Assembly (NCBI GenBank): GCA_946480465.1
Contig: CAMLJY010000137.1
Span: 1 to 9,748 of the forward strand
Source: an uncultured Burkholderiales bacterium
Lineage (GTDB): Bacteria; Pseudomonadota; Gammaproteobacteria; Burkholderiales; Burkholderiaceae
Direction of reading: 5' to 3'
DNA length: 9,748 nt
Made by a program: the position numbers and the translations under genes. Below, one piece after another: positions 1-6,045 of this stretch. Each line of letters opens with the position of its first letter. Positions within the stretch are counted from its first letter, which is position 1. Below the pieces are notes generated by a model. It was not told the DNA's origin. It searched no databases and was given only the letters and a program-made list of their open reading frames with translations.

Positions 1-18
1 AGTAGGTCGCCCGCCGGG

Positions 19-50
19 GCGAGACCCGGCCGGGTGGTAGTCAACCGCAG
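19..50. repeat. 32-bp direct repeat, copy A, with 12-bp palindrome
   Basis: This copy matches 121-152 at 31 of 32 positions; the difference is T at 38 against C at 140. It contains ACCCGGCCGGGT (24-35), a perfect 12-bp palindrome. Together with copy B it brackets the hexanucleotide array, at a 102-bp offset. No protein-coding frame is supported here. Confidence 0.9.
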
Positions 51-60
51 ACGGCTAGGC

Positions 61-125
61 GCGAGGGCGAGGGCGAGGGCGAGGGCGAGGGCGAGGGCGA
101 GGGCGAGGGCGAGGGCGAGGGCGAG
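61..125. repeat. (GCGAGG)n hexanucleotide array, nearly 11 copies
   Basis: Ten uninterrupted GCGAGG copies occupy 61-120 and five further bases match before the sequence turns into the flanking repeat. It lies 59 bp past the ubiT stop and outside any supported gene. The plus-strand frame across it encodes only alternating Ala and Arg and is antisense to ubiT and ubiV, so it is not a credible gene. A perfect short-unit array like this is prone to copy-number change by slippage. Confidence 0.95.
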
Positions 126-152
126 ACCCGGCCGGGTGGCAGTCAACCGCAG
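121..152. repeat. 32-bp direct repeat, copy B, with 12-bp palindrome
   Basis: This is the second copy of the 32-bp repeat, with its ACCCGGCCGGGT palindrome at 126-137. It runs directly out of the hexanucleotide array (the first five bases continue the GCGAGG pattern) and into a short AGCGGC-like run (151-164). It sits about 32 bp downstream of the ubiT stop on the minus strand. The palindrome has no loop and no T-tract, so it is not called a terminator. Confidence 0.9.
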
Positions 153-183
153 CGGCAGCGGCAGCAAGCCCCAAGATCCTCCT

Positions 184-603
184 TCAGCCCCAAAGCGGCC
201 CCAGCGCATCCAAGGTGTTCTTCAACACCAAGGCCATCTCCGTGTCCCCCTCCATCACCAGCTGCCGCTCGAAGAACAGCCGGTCCGCATCGTCCTGCCC
301 GGCCAACAGGCGCCAGAACGCGGGCGCCGCGGCGGCGATGCGCAGCACGGCCGGCTGGGCCGGCGAGCCGACGGTGAAGCCGCGCTGGCCGAGCTGCAGC
401 TTCAGCCGCAGGCCCAGGTCGGTCACGTCCACCGCCACCACCTTGTTCGACAGCGCCTCGCGCGCGTCGGCCGGCAGGCGGGGCAGCAGCAGGCGGTTCA
501 GCGCGGTGGCCAGCGCCAGGGCCGGCGGGTGCATCGGCAGCCGGGAGACCAGCGGGCGCAGGCGCGCCGCGAATTCGAAGCCCAGGGGCAGGATGGCGTT
601 CAT
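184..603 (-). CDS. ubiT: Ubiquinone biosynthesis accessory factor UbiT (SCP2 domain)
   Basis: UbiT (YhbT) is a small SCP2-type lipid-binding protein that works with UbiU and UbiV in anaerobic ubiquinone synthesis, presumably presenting the hydrophobic intermediate; it is the oxygen-independent counterpart of UbiJ. The 139-residue product has an N-terminal amphipathic region (about 1-40) and an SCP2 fold at about 45-135. The family-typical run DADRLFFERQLVMEGDTEMA (105-124) closes the domain, followed by VLKNTLDALG. It is somewhat shorter than the E. coli protein (174). ATG 603 overlaps the ubiV stop by 4 bp (ATGA), with only a weak GGTGG upstream, which suggests coupled translation. It is the last gene of the cluster in the window. 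Confidence 0.92.
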   Translation of the reverse strand: MNAILPLGFEFAARLRPLVSRLPMHPPALALATALNRLLLPRLPADAREALSNKVVAVDVTDLGLRLKLQLGQRGFTVGSPAQPAVLRIAAAAPAFWRLLAGQDDADRLFFERQLVMEGDTEMALVLKNTLDALGPLWG

Positions 604-1529
604 CGCCGCACCACCGGTTCGATGCCGGCGCTGGCCGTGGCAAAGCCCTTCACCAGTCCGCCGGGCGGGGCCAGGGTCTGCAGCAGCAGCAAGGCGTCGT
701 CTGCCTGGCCGCCGCGGTTCATCACCAGCTCGAAGGCATCGATGGCCTCGGTGAAATGCCGTGCGGTCGGCGACAGCCGCAGCCGGGACACGCCGGCGGC
801 GAGCAGCTCGCTGCGTTCGGTGATCAGGCACTGCAGCCCGGCGGACTGGGTCTGGATGCCGTTCAGCACCAGGAAGGGCCGGCCGTCGGCGGTGGACAGC
901 AGCAGGCCGTCCTCGTCGTCGCGGCAGCGGAATTCGCACTGGTCCTTGCCGAGCCGGTGGTGCCGCGCCGTGAAACAGCGCGCCGAGAAGGCCAGCGGCA
1001 TGCGGCCGTAGGCGAAGACCTCGGTCGGCAGCGTCTCGTCCGCATGCACGCCGGCCACGGCGGCCAGCGACAGCTCGACCGGCGCCACCCAGCGCGCGGC
1101 GCCCAGGCGCACGTATTCGCGCAGCGCCTGCTTGCTGTAGACGTTGATGTGCGGCCCGAGCACGAAGGAGGCCTTCATCTCGGTGAGGATGTTCAGCGCC
1201 GAGGCGTCGCCGGCCTCGACGATGAAGTCGGGCTGTTCGGCGATGCGCTGCAGCAGGCGGACGTCGGCCTCGGACTCGATCAGCGCCTGCGTCGCGATGA
1301 TCACTTCCTTGCCAGCGCCGCGCAGGTCGCGCGCCAGCGCCAGCCAGTCGGACGTCTTCATCTCGTGGCGGCGCGAGCACACGACCTCGCCCAGCACGAT
1401 CGAATCGATGGGTGATTCGGCCACGCTCGCATAGAACGTCATCAGCTCGTCCCGCGGCCAGTAGTACTGGACCGGGCCGGCGGTGAGCCGGAAGTCGCGC
1501 TGGGGCAGGGCTGCCCCGTCGGTTTTCAT
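600..1529 (-). CDS. ubiV: O2-independent ubiquinone biosynthesis protein UbiV
   Basis: UbiV (YhbV) is the partner of UbiU in the U32 family and also carries a 4Fe-4S cluster. The 309-residue product shows GPVQYYWPRDELMTFY near residues 18-33, LGEVVCSRRHEMK (46-58), the VEL near 151-153, YGRMPLAFSARCFTARH (174-190) and VLNGIQTQSAG. Cysteines 51, 185, 198 and 202 correspond to the E. coli UbiV ligands Cys39, 176, 193 and 197, though the second-to-third gap is 4 residues shorter here. The length is near the E. coli protein (about 290). Start choice: ATG 1529 forms ATGA with the ubiU stop. ATG 1535, two codons upstream, is an equal alternative with GGGAG 13 bases before it. The very long open frame extending to 2513 is a shadow of ubiU. 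The stop again overlaps the next start (ATGA, 603-600). Confidence 0.94.
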   Translation of the reverse strand: MKTDGAALPQRDFRLTAGPVQYYWPRDELMTFYASVAESPIDSIVLGEVVCSRRHEMKTSDWLALARDLRGAGKEVIIATQALIESEADVRLLQRIAEQPDFIVEAGDASALNILTEMKASFVLGPHINVYSKQALREYVRLGAARWVAPVELSLAAVAGVHADETLPTEVFAYGRMPLAFSARCFTARHHRLGKDQCEFRCRDDEDGLLLSTADGRPFLVLNGIQTQSAGLQCLITERSELLAAGVSRLRLSPTARHFTEAIDAFELVMNRGGQADDALLLLQTLAPPGGLVKGFATASAGIEPVVRR

Positions 1530-2542
1530 CGCCATGGCCGGTCGTAGGCTCCCAGCGTGTGTTGTTGGCCCTCGGCCAGGTGCGCCAGGGTGCTCGTCCA
1601 GGCCGGCTCGACGCGGAAGCGGCGTCCGCCGTCCGCCGCGGCGGCATCGATGGCCTGGCGCCAGACCCGCGTGACCTGCTCCACGTACGCCGGGCTGCGC
1701 TGCCGGCCTTCGATCTTGATGGCCTTGACGCCGATGCGGATCAGCTCCGGAAGGATGGCCAGCGTGTTCAGGCTGGTCGGCTCCTCCAGCGCGTAGCCGC
1801 GCTCGCCCTGCACCTCGAAGCGGCCCTTGCACAGCGTGGGGTAGCCGCGCGGCTCGTCGGGCGCGTAGCGGTCGATCAGCAGGTCGTTGAGGCGCGCCTC
1901 GACGCCTTGCGCCGTGTCCGTCCAGCGCACGGCGGACGGCGGCGAGCAGACGCCGGCATTGTTCGGCGACTGCCCGGTGGCATAGGACGACAGCGCGCAG
2001 CGGCCTTCGACCATCACGCACAGGCTGCCGAAACCGAACACCTCGATGTCGACCGGCGTGTGCTTCAGCACGTTCGCCACCTGCGACAGCGTGAGCACGC
2101 GCGGCAGCACCGCTCGCTGGATGCCGTAGTGGCGCCGGTAGAACGCGATCGCCTCGTGGCTGGTGGCCGAGGCCTGCACCGACAGGTGCAGCCGCAGGCC
2201 GGGATGGTGGTCGCGCGCATAGGCCATCACCGCGACGTCGGCGACGATCAGCGCGTCCGCGCCCAGGTCCACCGCCGCATCGACGGCGCGGTGCCAGGTC
2301 TCGACGTGGCGCGCATCGGCGAAGGTGTTCAGCGCCATCAGCACCTGGCGGCCGCGCGCGTGCGCGTAGGCGATGCCTTCGCGCAGCTGCGCGTCGTCGA
2401 AGTTCAGGCCGGCGAAGTTGCGCGCGTTGGTGGCATTGCGCAGGCCCAGGTAGACGGCGTCGGCACCGGCATCGACGGCCAGTTTCAGTGCCCGCAGCGA
2501 GCCGGCGGGGCACACCAGCTCGGGCGCGTGGGGACTCTGCAT
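1526..2542 (-). CDS. ubiU: O2-independent ubiquinone biosynthesis protein UbiU
   Basis: UbiU (formerly YhbU, peptidase U32 family) pairs with UbiV as a 4Fe-4S protein required for ubiquinone hydroxylation without oxygen. The 338-residue product begins ELVCPAGSLRALKLAVDAGADAVYLGL, a typical U32 opening. Four cysteines at 175, 182, 199 and 238 have spacing 7, 17 and 39, identical to the cluster ligands Cys169, 176, 193 and 232 of E. coli UbiU. The motifs EVFGFGSLCVMVEGRC and the IKIEGRQRSPAYV stretch (about residues 288-300) confirm the family. E. coli UbiU is 331 residues. ATG 2542 follows the nnrS stop by 34 bp and has no strong ribosome site; an upstream in-frame start at 2623 would overlap nnrS and lacks similarity. 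The stop overlaps the ubiV ATG by 4 bp. The protein is a biosynthetic enzyme, so the 'protease' name often transferred to it should be avoided. Confidence 0.95.
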   Translation of the reverse strand: MQSPHAPELVCPAGSLRALKLAVDAGADAVYLGLRNATNARNFAGLNFDDAQLREGIAYAHARGRQVLMALNTFADARHVETWHRAVDAAVDLGADALIVADVAVMAYARDHHPGLRLHLSVQASATSHEAIAFYRRHYGIQRAVLPRVLTLSQVANVLKHTPVDIEVFGFGSLCVMVEGRCALSSYATGQSPNNAGVCSPPSAVRWTDTAQGVEARLNDLLIDRYAPDEPRGYPTLCKGRFEVQGERGYALEEPTSLNTLAILPELIRIGVKAIKIEGRQRSPAYVEQVTRVWRQAIDAAAADGGRRFRVEPAWTSTLAHLAEGQQHTLGAYDRPWR

Positions 2543-2576
2543 GTCGTGTCGTGCCAATTGATCAAGTGGATGGATG

Positions 2577-3899
2577 TCAGCCCGCTCGCCCGTCCGGCCG
2601 CGGCGTGCCGTACCAGCGCCCATGGCGCGCGCCCCAGGCCAGGCAGACGCCGGCCCAGCCGACCGCGGCCGCCGCGATCAGCGCCAGGCTCCAGGGCGCG
2701 CTGGCCTCGCGCAGCAGCGCCGCGGCGAGCCGCGCCACGATGGCCAGCTGCAGCACCCAGAACAGGCGCCAGACGAAGTCGTCCGCTGCCAGCGTGCGGC
2801 CGCCGTGGCCGCAGCTGACGCGGGTGACCATCGCGAACATCGTCGAGCCGAGGAAGCCCATCGTGTAGGCATGCAGCGGCGCCAGGCCCAGCAGGTTCGG
2901 CGACCCGCCGGCGGCCGCCACCGCATGCGAAACACCCGCCGCCAGCAGGCCGATGCCCAGCCAGGTGAAGCCCAGGTGCAGCATGGCCAGCAGGCGCACG
3001 CGCAGGCTCTGCACCAGGCCCCAGCGCAGGGCCAGCGCGAGCAGGCCGGCGCCGGCAGCCAGCTCCAGCATCGCGCGGGCGGCCTGGCCGCTCGAGGTCG
3101 GCGAGGGGGCCAGCGCATCGGCGGCGGCGGCCACCGCCTGCAAACCGAACAGCGCGGCGAAGGCCCACAGCAGCCACAGCGGCCGCCAGGCGTCCAGCGA
3201 CGGCACGGCCGCCGCCGAGAAGAACGGGATCATGCGGTGCGCGACCGCCGCGAACACCAGCCCGATGAAGCCCCACAGCCCGGCCTGCACGGCGCCGTGC
3301 ACGAGGGCCGGTTCACCGCGCCCGATGCCGGCGGCGGCGACGGCCAGCGCCAAGAGCCCGGCGATGCAGCCGGCGGCCACCACCCGCGCATGCACCTGGT
3401 CGGCCACCTTGCTTGCCGCCAGCAGGCGGACGAAGCGACGCACCACGCCGACCCAGCCGAGCACGACGGCGCCCAGGCCGATCGCGCCGACGGACTGGCC
3501 GAAGGCCGGATCGCGGCCGTGCACGGCGAGCAGGAAGACCAGCCAGCCGCTCATCTGGGCCGCTATCGGCCCGAGCAGCTCGCGCGCGTCCACCGGCGGG
3601 CGGCCCAGCCACTTCGGGCCGGCCGTGAACAGGAAGCCGGCGAAATACAGCGGCATGAAGCCGAAGCCCATCAGCAGGCCGTGCGCCGTTGCCGGCGGGA
3701 TGGCCCAGCGCAGCGCTACGCCTTCACTGCCCAGCAGGTTCACGGCGGCCCACCACAGGCTGGCGAGCACCAGCATCGCGGTGGCGGCCGCGAAGGCCAG
3801 GCGGTGCGGCGCGTCCAGCAGCCGGCCGAAGCGCCAGCCTTCCGGGGCCGGCCCCGCGCTGCAGGCCGCGCGCATGGGGGCACGTTCGGGCAGCGCCAT
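2577..3899 (-). CDS. nnrS: NnrS family membrane haem protein
   Basis: NnrS proteins are polytopic haem- and copper-containing membrane proteins found with denitrification genes; in Vibrio cholerae NnrS protects against nitric oxide stress. The 440-residue product has about 12 hydrophobic segments. Family signatures include TAHGLLMGFGFMPLYFAGFL (about 71-90), AHRMIPFFSAAAVP (220-233), MLHLGFTWLGIGL (306-318) and the highly typical PLHAYTMGFLGSTMFAMVTR (341-360) with SCGHGGR. Conserved histidines at 73, 221, 308, 343 and 365 are candidate haem ligands. The start is uncertain. ATG 3899 has GGAGGG ten bases upstream, within the last tandem repeat unit, and was preferred. ATG 4055, overlapping the upstream stop as ATGA, would add 52 residues of repeat-encoded sequence (HGRPEGSYRSTQCEG motif). 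ATG 3875 is also possible. ubiU follows after 34 bp. Confidence 0.93.
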   Translation of the reverse strand: MALPERAPMRAACSAGPAPEGWRFGRLLDAPHRLAFAAATAMLVLASLWWAAVNLLGSEGVALRWAIPPATAHGLLMGFGFMPLYFAGFLFTAGPKWLGRPPVDARELLGPIAAQMSGWLVFLLAVHGRDPAFGQSVGAIGLGAVVLGWVGVVRRFVRLLAASKVADQVHARVVAAGCIAGLLALAVAAAGIGRGEPALVHGAVQAGLWGFIGLVFAAVAHRMIPFFSAAAVPSLDAWRPLWLLWAFAALFGLQAVAAAADALAPSPTSSGQAARAMLELAAGAGLLALALRWGLVQSLRVRLLAMLHLGFTWLGIGLLAAGVSHAVAAAGGSPNLLGLAPLHAYTMGFLGSTMFAMVTRVSCGHGGRTLAADDFVWRLFWVLQLAIVARLAAALLREASAPWSLALIAAAAVGWAGVCLAWGARHGRWYGTPRPDGRAG

Positions 3900-3900
3900 C

Positions 3901-4055
3901 GGGTATGAGCCCTCCGGGCGGCCGTGCGGGGTCACTGGGTAACCTTCGCACTGCGTGCTCCGGTATGAGCCCTCCGGGCGGCCGTGCGGGGTCACTGGGT
4001 TACCTTCGCACTGCGTGCTCCGGTATGAGCCCTTCGGGCGGCCGTGTGGGCTCAT
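3901..4055. repeat. 60-bp tandem direct repeat, about 2.6 copies, at the nmo/nnrS junction
   Basis: Units at 3901-3960 and 3961-4020 differ at two bases (3901/3961 and 3941/4001). A third partial unit at 4021-4055 diverges near its end. The period is exactly 60 bp, so the array stays in one frame with nnrS and adds 20 codons per unit. Read on the minus strand each unit starts with ATGA or GTGA (4055, 3995, 3935) and contains GGAGGGC or its variant GAAGGGC. The latter can fold as GCCC-GGA-GGGC. In the third unit ATGAGCCC (4025-4032) and GGGCTCAT (4048-4055) form a perfect 8-bp inverted repeat. Units also hold a GCAC-TGC-GTGC hairpin. There are no variable spacers, so it is not a CRISPR. Confidence 0.95.
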
Positions 4056-5236
4056 GCCGGCTCCGCGGTGGCTTCGCCCCCCAGGATGCGCACCAGCAAC
4101 TCGCGCACGCTGCGGATCTGCTCGCCGAAGGGCAGGGCGCCGCGGCCGGTGAAGAACAGGCCGCGCTTGAGGTCGCCCTTCAGCGCCGAGGCCAGCTGCT
4201 GGTCGATGCAGAACTGGCCCCAGCCGACCTTGCCGTCGCGCAGGCCGCACTGCGCCAGGCAATCGAAGGCCTTGGTGCAGCGCTGCTTGACCTGCGCCAC
4301 CGCCTGCAGCCGGGGCTCGGCGCGCAGGTAGGCCTTCAGCCACGGCGTGGCGACGGCGCGCGCCGGCAGGCCGGCGACGCTGATGAACTCGATCTTGTCC
4401 TCTTCGCGCGCTTCGGCCAGCACGCGCTTGAACTCGGGGTCCGCGTCGCACTCCGTCGTCACCGCGAAGGGCGTGCCCAGCTGCACCGCCGAGGCGCCCA
4501 GCGCGACGACGCGCTTCACGTCATCGGCGCTGCGGATGCCGCCCGCGGCGATGATGGGCGCCTGGTCCTCGATGCCGGCCGCGCGCAGCACGGCGCGGGT
4601 TTCCGGGATCGCGCGTTCGAAGTCGAAGCGCGGATCGTTCAGGTCCTCGACCCGCGCGGCGCCCAGGTGGCCGCCGGCCAGGCGCGGATGCTCCAGCACC
4701 ACGGCGTCCGGCATGCGCTTCTTGCGCTCCCACTTGCGCAGCACCAGCTGCACGCCGCGCGCATCGGACAGGATGGGCACCAGCGCGGTCTTCGGATGCT
4801 CGGCCGCCAGGTCCGGCAGGTCCAGCGGCAGGCCGGCGCCGACGACGATGGCATCGATGCCCGCTTCCAGCGAGCGCTTGACGTAGGCCACGTAGTCGCT
4901 GACGGCGCGCATCACGTTCATCGCCAGCAGGCCGCGCTGCTGCGACAGGCTGCGCGCGGCGCCGATCTCGCGTTCCAGCGCCTCCAGGTTCGCCGCATCG
5001 ATCGCGGCCTTCGCCTCCGGCCCGACGCCGAGACCGCGGGTGCGCTCCATCAGGTCGGGATGGTGGCGGCGCAGGTCGACCGAGCTGAGCGTGCCCATCG
5101 CACCGTGCGACGCGACGGTGCCGGCCAGCCGGTGGCCGGACACGCCGATGCCCATGCCGCCCTGCACGACGGGCAGCAGGGTTCGTCCGGCCAGGCGCAG
5201 CGGGGCAAGGCCGCAGCGCGCGAGCACGCGCTGCAT
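4052..5236 (-). CDS. Nitronate monooxygenase-like FMN flavoprotein with C-terminal four-cysteine motif
   Basis: The 394-residue product belongs to the nitronate monooxygenase / 2-nitropropane dioxygenase family, TIM-barrel FMN enzymes that oxidise alkyl nitronates. Visible signatures are PVVQGGMGIGVSG near the N-terminus (about 22-34), the AGGHLG motif with the presumed catalytic His190, AAGGIRSADDV (about 230-240) and the FMN-phosphate loop GASAVQLGTPFAVTTEC (about 247-263). After the barrel a distinct C-terminal region carries Cys320, Cys326, Cys330 and Cys343 (C-x5-C-x3-C-x12-C) followed by a conserved-looking GLFFTG. That tail is not in the textbook enzyme and could bind metal or an Fe-S cluster, but this is untested. 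ATG 5236 was chosen because homology begins soon after it; it has only a weak ribosome site, and a TTG at 5338 would add an unlike leader. The TGA stop lies within an ATGA shared with the following repeat array. The natural substrate is unknown. Confidence 0.85.
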   Translation of the reverse strand: MQRVLARCGLAPLRLAGRTLLPVVQGGMGIGVSGHRLAGTVASHGAMGTLSSVDLRRHHPDLMERTRGLGVGPEAKAAIDAANLEALEREIGAARSLSQQRGLLAMNVMRAVSDYVAYVKRSLEAGIDAIVVGAGLPLDLPDLAAEHPKTALVPILSDARGVQLVLRKWERKKRMPDAVVLEHPRLAGGHLGAARVEDLNDPRFDFERAIPETRAVLRAAGIEDQAPIIAAGGIRSADDVKRVVALGASAVQLGTPFAVTTECDADPEFKRVLAEAREEDKIEFISVAGLPARAVATPWLKAYLRAEPRLQAVAQVKQRCTKAFDCLAQCGLRDGKVGWGQFCIDQQLASALKGDLKRGLFFTGRGALPFGEQIRSVRELLVRILGGEATAEPA

Positions 5237-5301
5237 GTCGGGTGGTATCAAGCAAGGTCTCCAGGCGGGCGCCCGGGGTCGGGCCAGGGCCGCGCCACTG
5301 T

Positions 5302-5326
5302 AGGGACGGCACGCGGCGCCGTCCCT
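5302..5326. terminator. Perfect 9-bp stem-loop after the carbonic anhydrase gene
   Basis: AGGGACGGC (5302-5310) and GCCGTCCCT (5318-5326) are exact inverted repeats separated by 7 bases, 8 bp past the stop of the carbonic anhydrase gene and about 65 bp before the next start. The position suits a transcription terminator or an mRNA-stabilising hairpin. No T-run follows on the minus strand (ACAGTGGC comes next), so a classical intrinsic terminator is not shown. It lies in the only gap over 50 bp between genes in the cluster and may divide the nar part from the nmo-nnrS-ubi part. Confidence 0.5.
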
Positions 5327-5334
5327 GATGCAAG

Positions 5335-6045
5335 TCAAGACACGTCCGCTTCGGCGAACTCCGACGCGGGCACGAAGGCGCCGGTGGCGACGTCGAGCAC
5401 GTTGACCTCGCCGTCCTCGATCACGTAGTGCCAGCCGTGCAGCGTCAGCTCGCCGGCATCGACGCGCCGGCGCACCATCGGGTAGTCCATCAGGCGTTCC
5501 AGCTGCAGCGCGATCACCCGTTGTTCGGTGCGGCGCAGGACCTCGGGGCGCAGCCGGCCGCCGGGCCGCCCCAAGGCCGGCTCACCCCCTTGTGGGGGCG
5601 ACGCCGCAGGCGTCTCGGGGGCGTAGAGCCTGACCGGCAGCGCGGCCTCGCGCGCCAGGTCCAGCCAGGCGCCCAGGTTCACCGCCTCGGGCGACAGGTC
5701 TTCGTACAGCGCCCGGATGGCGCCGCAGTGCGTGTGGCCGCAGACGACGATGCGCTTGACCTTCAGCTGCAGCACCGCGAACTCGATGGCGGCGGCCGTG
5801 CCGTGGTGGCCGCCATCCGCCGTGCCGCAGCAGGGCGGCACCAGCGCGCCGACGTTGCGCACCATGAACAGCTCGCCCGGGCCGGTGCCGGTGAGCAGAT
5901 AGGGCACCAGGCGCGAATCGGAGCAGCCGATGAACAGCGTGGTCGGGTGCTGGCCCTCGTCGACGAGCGCCTGGAACTGCACCCGGTAGCGCGGGAAGGC
6001 GTCTTCGCGAAAGCGGCGCAGCCGCTGCAGCATCTCGTCCGGCAT
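5335..6045 (-). CDS. Beta-class carbonic anhydrase
   Basis: The 236-residue product is a beta-carbonic anhydrase, a zinc enzyme interconverting CO2 and bicarbonate in the cytoplasm. Zinc ligands are visible: Cys41 and the Asp43-Arg45 dyad in IGCSDSR, then His104 and Cys107 in VVCGHTHCGAI. GPGELFMVRNVGALVPP (about 55-71) and GTAAAIEFAV are also typical, and the C-terminal LHGWHYVIEDGEVNVLD matches the family end. In general form it is nearer the cyanobacterial CcaA/IcfA type than E. coli Can. ATG 6045 overlaps the stop of the isomerase gene (TGATG), which fixes the start and suggests coupled translation; a longer frame to 6321 would be spurious overlap. Residues about 142-163 (Pro, Gly and Ala rich) form an apparent insertion encoded by a palindromic repeat, described separately. 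All catalytic residues precede the insertion, so the enzyme could still be active. Its role in a nitrate reductase operon is not clear. Confidence 0.94.
   Translation of the reverse strand: MPDEMLQRLRRFREDAFPRYRVQFQALVDEGQHPTTLFIGCSDSRLVPYLLTGTGPGELFMVRNVGALVPPCCGTADGGHHGTAAAIEFAVLQLKVKRIVVCGHTHCGAIRALYEDLSPEAVNLGAWLDLAREAALPVRLYAPETPAASPPQGGEPALGRPGGRLRPEVLRRTEQRVIALQLERLMDYPMVRRRVDAGELTLHGWHYVIEDGEVNVLDVATGAFVPASEFAEADVS
5557..5621. repeat. Palindromic REP-like element inside the carbonic anhydrase gene
   Basis: This stretch holds back-to-back inverted repeats: CCCCC-TTGT-GGGGG (5585-5598) and GACGCC-GCA-GGCGTC (5600-5614, a perfect 6-bp stem), preceded by a GC-rich GGGCCGCCCCAAGGCCGGC segment (5563-5581). 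It is read in frame as about 22 low-complexity residues (PETPAASPPQGGEPALGRPGG). It falls between the conserved core of the enzyme and the conserved C-terminal segment that normally continues from it. Similar paired palindromes ending in a CGCC-rich arm are, from memory, common between genes in Burkholderiales genomes. Calling it a mobile or dispersed repeat is inference, since only one copy is visible here. Confidence 0.6.

Noticed and set aside
24..35. ACCCGGCCGGGT palindrome (also at 126-137) as a terminator for ubiT
   Set aside because: It is a loop-less palindrome without a following T-run on the minus strand, so terminator function is not supported.
34..1011. Long plus-strand open frame starting with alternating Ala-Arg repeats
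   Set aside because: It is antisense to ubiT and ubiV, its N-terminal part is just the hexanucleotide array, and it shows no family motif; such frames are expected in very high-GC DNA.
600..2513. A single 637-residue frame covering ubiV and most of ubiU
   Set aside because: Only the last 309 residues match UbiV. The upstream part is an out-of-frame shadow of the clearly coding ubiU.
2558..2565. TTGATCAA between nnrS and ubiU, resembling the halves of an FNR/Anr box (TTGAT-N4-ATCAA)
   Set aside because: The two half-sites overlap instead of being separated by four bases, so it is not a valid FNR-type site. It remains only an 8-bp palindrome in a 34-bp gap.
3901..4055. Possible CRISPR array
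   Set aside because: The 60-bp units are contiguous with no unique spacers, and no cas genes are nearby.
2577..4451. A 624-residue frame that would extend NnrS far into the nmo gene
   Set aside because: The part before 4055 is a shadow of nmo; family similarity starts only after the tandem repeat.
5236..5338. TTG at 5338 as the start of the nitronate monooxygenase-like gene
   Set aside because: It would overlap the carbonic anhydrase stop and read through the stem-loop, adding a 34-residue leader unlike the family; ATG 5236 fits the conserved N-terminus better.
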